Shown: piece after piece, positions 61,352 to 64,000 of the stretch | Numbering within the stretch: position 1 is the stretch's first letter | How the letters are laid out: each line of letters begins with the position of its first letter | Notes under the pieces: model-generated | What the model was told of the DNA's origin: nothing | The model's database searches: none | What the model saw: the letters and a program-made list of their open reading frames with translations, nothing else | Origin: Bradyrhizobium sp. in8p8 | GTDB taxonomy: Bacteria > Pseudomonadota > Alphaproteobacteria > Rhizobiales > Xanthobacteraceae | DNA length: 64,000 bases | Reading direction: 5' to 3' | Assembly (NCBI RefSeq): GCF_000426845.1 | Contig: NZ_AUGD01000005.1 | Coordinates: 124,001-188,000, forward strand | Made by a program: the position numbers and the translations under genes

Positions 61352-61996
61352 CTACGAACGCGCGGCGTTGAACACCGCAAGCTGCGCAGCGAAGGCCTGC
61401 TGAAAGGCCGGCCGCGCTTCGCCGCGGGCGACATAGGCGGCGAGGTCAGGATACTCTTCCAGCAGCCCCGACGGGTTCAACCGCCGCAGCATCGTCACCA
61501 TCATGAGGTCGCCGGCGCTGAACGCGCCATCGAGCCATTCGGCATTGCCGAGGTGGCGGGACAGTTCGCCGAGCCTGACACGGACGCGGTCCTGCAGCAT
61601 GGGCAGGCGCTCGGCGTACCAGCTCCTGTCGCGCTCGAGCAGCATGGCCATGCCGAGCTCGATGATCGGCGGCTCCACCGTGTTCAGCGCCGCGAACATC
61701 CAGGCGATCGCGCGGCTCCTGCCGTTCGCATCAAGCGGCAGCAGCCCGGCATGGCGCTCGGCGATGTGCAGCACGATCGCGCCGGACTCGAATAGCGCGA
61801 GATCGCCGTCCTCATAGGTCGGAATCTGCCCGAACGGATGCAGCGCACGATGCGGCGGCTGCTTCAAGTCCTCGAACGAGACGAGGCGAACGTCGTAGGG
61901 CTGGCCGACCTCCTCCAGCGCCCAGCGGACGCGCATGTCGCGCGCCTGCCCGCGGCCGCGGTCGGGGGAGCTTGCGAAGGCGGTGATGGTGGGCAT
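61352..61996 (-). CDS. Glutathione S-transferase
   Basis: The 214-residue protein has an N-terminal thioredoxin-like domain (ASSPDRGRGQARDMRVRWALEE, HPFGQIPTYEDGDLALFESGAIVLHI) with the conserved cis-Pro and Glu-Ser pair, and a helical C-terminal domain. The N-terminal SSP offers a Ser nucleophile. The ATG at 61996 has AGGAG six bases upstream. It is a second, unrelated GST in the window. Substrate unknown. Confidence 0.9.
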   Translation of the reverse strand: MPTITAFASSPDRGRGQARDMRVRWALEEVGQPYDVRLVSFEDLKQPPHRALHPFGQIPTYEDGDLALFESGAIVLHIAERHAGLLPLDANGRSRAIAWMFAALNTVEPPIIELGMAMLLERDRSWYAERLPMLQDRVRVRLGELSRHLGNAEWLDGAFSAGDLMMVTMLRRLNPSGLLEEYPDLAAYVARGEARPAFQQAFAAQLAVFNAARS

Positions 61997-62093
61997 CGGA
62001 CGCTCCTGGGCAATCACGCCATGTGTTCACAGGACGATCGGCCAGGGGAGAATCCGACAAGCTGTCTCGTTTTTCGGACGCGTGACGAAGCCA

Positions 62094-62205
62094 GACCCTC
62101 ATGGTGAGGAGGCGCGTAGCGCCGTCTCGAACCATGCAGGCCCCACCTCGTCCGCAGCCATCCTTCGAGACGCCTGCTGCGCAGGCTCCTCAGGATGAGG
62201 TCCAT
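62094..62205. repeat. Palindromic repeat, family D
   Basis: ggtgaggaggcgcgtagcgc and gtctcgaaccatg at the left are followed by catccttcgagacgcctgc and gcgcaggctcctcaggatgag. It overlaps the last codons of the Mug gene, so the element supplies that protein's C-terminus and stop codon. Confidence 0.7.
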
Positions 62206-62732
62206 GGGGGAGGCACGTCCAGCGCGGCGATCCACGCCGCTAGCTGCCGCCAAGGCTCCAGCGTCCAATGTCCGGACGCGGCGCCTGACGGCGACGGCAG
62301 CACAAATATTTCCGGCAAGCTCTCATTACGCGTCTGCCGCCCCAGCGCAATCGCAGCCGACGGCCGGCCGTAAAACAGGCTCGCCGCCTTCTTGCTCGTG
62401 AACGCGATCGTCCGCGGCCGGCACTTGTCCATCTTCGCCCTGAACCCCGGCACGTCCATCGTCTCCGCCGCGATCTGGTGATCCATCCCCGCGCCCGTCT
62501 TGCAGAGATCGGTGAAGCCGATCCCGAGATCGAGCAGCGACGCGAACTCGCCCGGCTGATAGCGCCGCGGCGTGATCCCGGACTCATGCAGCGCGCGCCA
62601 GAAGCGGTTGCCGGGATGGGCGTAGTAGTGCCCGAGCGCGGCCGAGCGCGTCGAGGCGGCGGTGCCGACGAAGACGAGGCGGAGATTGGGGCGGAGGAGG
62701 TCGGGGAGGCGGTGCGGGGTGGCGTTAGCCAA
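62190..62732 (-). CDS. mug: G/U mismatch-specific DNA glycosylase
   Basis: The 180-residue protein removes uracil or thymine opposite G. It has the Mug/TDG motifs VFVGTAASTRSAALGHYYAHPGNRFW, GFTDLCKTGAG and the insertion loop VLPSPSGAA. The reading frame contains no ATG before the conserved region; the TTG at 62732 with AAGG six bases upstream is the only usable start, since a stop lies five codons earlier. The last residues are encoded by a family D repeat. Confidence 0.88.
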   Translation of the reverse strand: MANATPHRLPDLLRPNLRLVFVGTAASTRSAALGHYYAHPGNRFWRALHESGITPRRYQPGEFASLLDLGIGFTDLCKTGAGMDHQIAAETMDVPGFRAKMDKCRPRTIAFTSKKAASLFYGRPSAAIALGRQTRNESLPEIFVLPSPSGAASGHWTLEPWRQLAAWIAALDVPPPWTSS

Positions 62733-62860
62733 ATGAACCCTTATCTTCTAGTCCACGCGGCCCTAGAGACCAGGGCTGATTCAGCGGAGCGACGCGACAA
62801 GATTGCTTGCTCTAGTGTCCATTGCCCATATCTGGTCTCCAATACTGCGAAGCATTGGTC

Positions 62861-63538
62861 TCACCGGTTGCGATCGGCTCTCTGCTTAGCAGCGGCTGCG
62901 CGCGCTTTGTCGCGATCGGGCCAGAACTTGTCAAGTAAGTATCTCGCTTCAACCAACGGGATCTCGAACTCGTTTGAAAGTCTTTCGACATCCCACGAGT
63001 CGAAGCTTGCACTTCTTCTGCTGGTACCGAAGAAATTAAAAGGGGCTTGTGCGGTTTCGATTGCGCGCCGGGCCCGACCGTAAGCAACTTCAGATTCGAG
63101 AATCTTCAATTGGATTAGGGTCGATGCTCCTTCGTCCAAATCTCCATGCTCTAGAATCTGACTGAGCTTTTGTAGAAGCTTCTCGTACGGCCATAAGAGT
63201 GTTTCTAGGTTTCGACGCAGTCGACGCGTCCGCATCAAGCGCGCGTAAATGGTAAAGGCGCCCAGCGCAAATAACGCAAAAAGTCCCCCAAGCATCGTAG
63301 CCTGAACCAGACTACGAAAATTGCCTCCAATTTCATCCGCCACCCTCCCAATGAGTGGGCCGACGGTGACGCCAAGCATTGCAACGAAAATAAAATATCC
63401 AAAAAGTCTGAGGAGGGTTTTCTCAGACTCTTGCTCAATTTCGGTTGCTGAAGTCTCGATGCGCTTTGTGTATTCTTCAAGCGCGCTTACGAAGCTCTGC
63501 CCCGAAAACCCTTTGGTGGTGCTATCCAGCTCCGGCAT
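62861..63538 (-). CDS. Two-TM membrane protein coupled to a probable GTPase
   Basis: The 225-residue protein has a polar helical N-terminus (residues 1-42), two transmembrane helices (about 45-65, LFGYFIFVAMLGVTVGPLIG, and 80-100, ATMLGGLFALFALGAFTIYA), a basic RLMRTRRLRRN flank and a long charged cytoplasmic helical tail. No catalytic motif is visible. The codon use and base composition are less GC-rich than in all genes to the left. Its ATG is two bases after the stop of the upstream gene, so translation is coupled. The family is not recognised. Confidence 0.8.
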   Translation of the reverse strand: MPELDSTTKGFSGQSFVSALEEYTKRIETSATEIEQESEKTLLRLFGYFIFVAMLGVTVGPLIGRVADEIGGNFRSLVQATMLGGLFALFALGAFTIYARLMRTRRLRRNLETLLWPYEKLLQKLSQILEHGDLDEGASTLIQLKILESEVAYGRARRAIETAQAPFNFFGTSRRSASFDSWDVERLSNEFEIPLVEARYLLDKFWPDRDKARAAAAKQRADRNR

Positions 63539-63540
63539 GG

Positions 63541-64000
63541 CTATTGAATCAAACCGCGTATCGCACGAATGGCGTTGTTAAAGTTCACAATCCGAAGGCC
63601 GTTGTCGTAGCCGCCGACGGTTTGGGTAAGAACTACATTGTCTTCAGTTTTGAAATTCAAAAGATTTAGTGAAGCTGAGATGTAATCATGAGAAAAATTG
63701 GCCTTTCCCTTGTGGTCTTCTATGGATCGAACGAGTTCGCTGTAGCGACCAATTTCATAGTGATTCTTTACTTGCGAGCGATCGGTCCACCAGAGATCTT
63801 GCTTGGTCACCAGCGTTAGCATTCTAAGCTTTCCCGGCGAAGTCTTCAGGTGAGGAACTAACTCTTCGAGTGCCCTCAATTCTGCAAACCTCTGCTCTTC
63901 AAGGTATAGTTTCAGAAATTCGTCGCTACTAATGCCGGCTCTATAAAGTTTGTGATGTTTGAATTCGAGCTTGGCTAATGAGTGGTATCCCCAAGCGCAG
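63541..64000 (-). CDS. Probable GTPase, C-terminal part (runs off the window)
   Basis: The frame is open from the right window edge to a TAG at 63541-63543, about 153 codons. A hydrophobic strand followed by TKQD (MLTLVTKQDLWW) fits the G4 base-recognition motif, and ISAS about 50 residues later fits G5 of P-loop GTPases. The Walker A part would lie beyond 64000. The visible N-terminal segment (HSLALKEFKHHKLYRAGISS) is helical. The DNA is AT-rich for this window (hand count 38% GC at 63661-63720). The GTPase assignment rests on two short motifs and is tentative. Confidence 0.65.
   Translation of the reverse strand, partial: CAWGYHSLAKLEFKHHKLYRAGISSDEFLKLYLEEQRFAELRALEELVPHLKTSPGKLRMLTLVTKQDLWWTDRSQVKNHYEIGRYSELVRSIEDHKGKANFSHDYISASLNLLNFKTEDNVVLTQTVGGYDNGLRIVNFNNAIRAIRGLIQ

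Noticed and set aside
62733..62860. tRNA or phage attachment site at the boundary of the low-GC region
   Set aside because: No cloverleaf or direct repeat could be found in this gap, so no integration site is claimed.

Overview
The window looks like a chromosomal segment of a Bradyrhizobium-type alphaproteobacterium. The DNA is GC-rich with strong third-position GC. The proteins are rhizobial in character: a D-tartrate dehydratase with the residue numbering of the characterised Bradyrhizobium enzyme, bacterioferritin and Bfd genes behind Irr-type iron boxes, and many small secreted proteins. Several families of palindromic intergenic repeats typical of this group separate the genes. No rRNA, tRNA, CRISPR array or insertion sequence was seen.

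Layout, left to right. 0.1-5.4 kb: a secreted DUF4399 protein, then a three-gene minus-strand operon for a 2-oxoacid:ferredoxin oxidoreductase (GltD-like flavoprotein with ferredoxin domains, fused gamma-alpha subunit, beta subunit). 5.8-10.8 kb: a complete pqqABCDE operon on the minus strand, extended by a translationally overlapping prolyl aminopeptidase-like hydrolase and one uncharacterised gene; a nested stem-loop lies between pqqA and pqqB. 11-17.5 kb: DUF6894 protein, amidase, glutathione peroxidase, DUF3297 protein, tarD, malonyl-CoA decarboxylase and an AraC regulator divergent from an MFS transporter. 19-26 kb: a CPA2 antiporter with C-terminal universal-stress domains and an RND efflux pair. 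26-34 kb: epimerase, secreted unknown, flavin monooxygenase plus cupin with a divergent AraC regulator, PHB depolymerase, glutathione transferase. 34.7-40.4 kb: a sugar-acid type group (enolase-superfamily dehydratase, AraC/GyrI-like regulator, SMP-30 lactonase, acetyltransferase, GMC oxidoreductase). 40.8-44.9 kb: MoxR ATPase and VWA protein flanking a GlsB-type membrane protein, then two sulfurtransferases. 44.9-53 kb: cell-envelope genes (Pro-rich anchored protein, L,D-transpeptidase, lytic transglycosylase), EttA, and duplicated small secreted proteins. 53.1-54.1 kb: bfd and bfr, each behind an iron-control-element palindrome. 54-62.7 kb: many small genes, including a collagen-like protein, a Fis-like DNA-binding protein, an SDR, a J-domain protein, a second pair of duplicated secreted proteins, RidA, GST and Mug glycosylase.

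From about 62.75 kb to the right end the composition changes to clearly lower GC. Two coupled minus-strand genes appear there: a two-TM membrane protein and the C-terminal part of a probable GTPase that runs off the window. This is the best candidate for a horizontally acquired, poorly described module, but only its edge is visible.

Functional themes are PQQ cofactor synthesis, oxidation of organic and sugar acids, iron storage, envelope maintenance and stress response.
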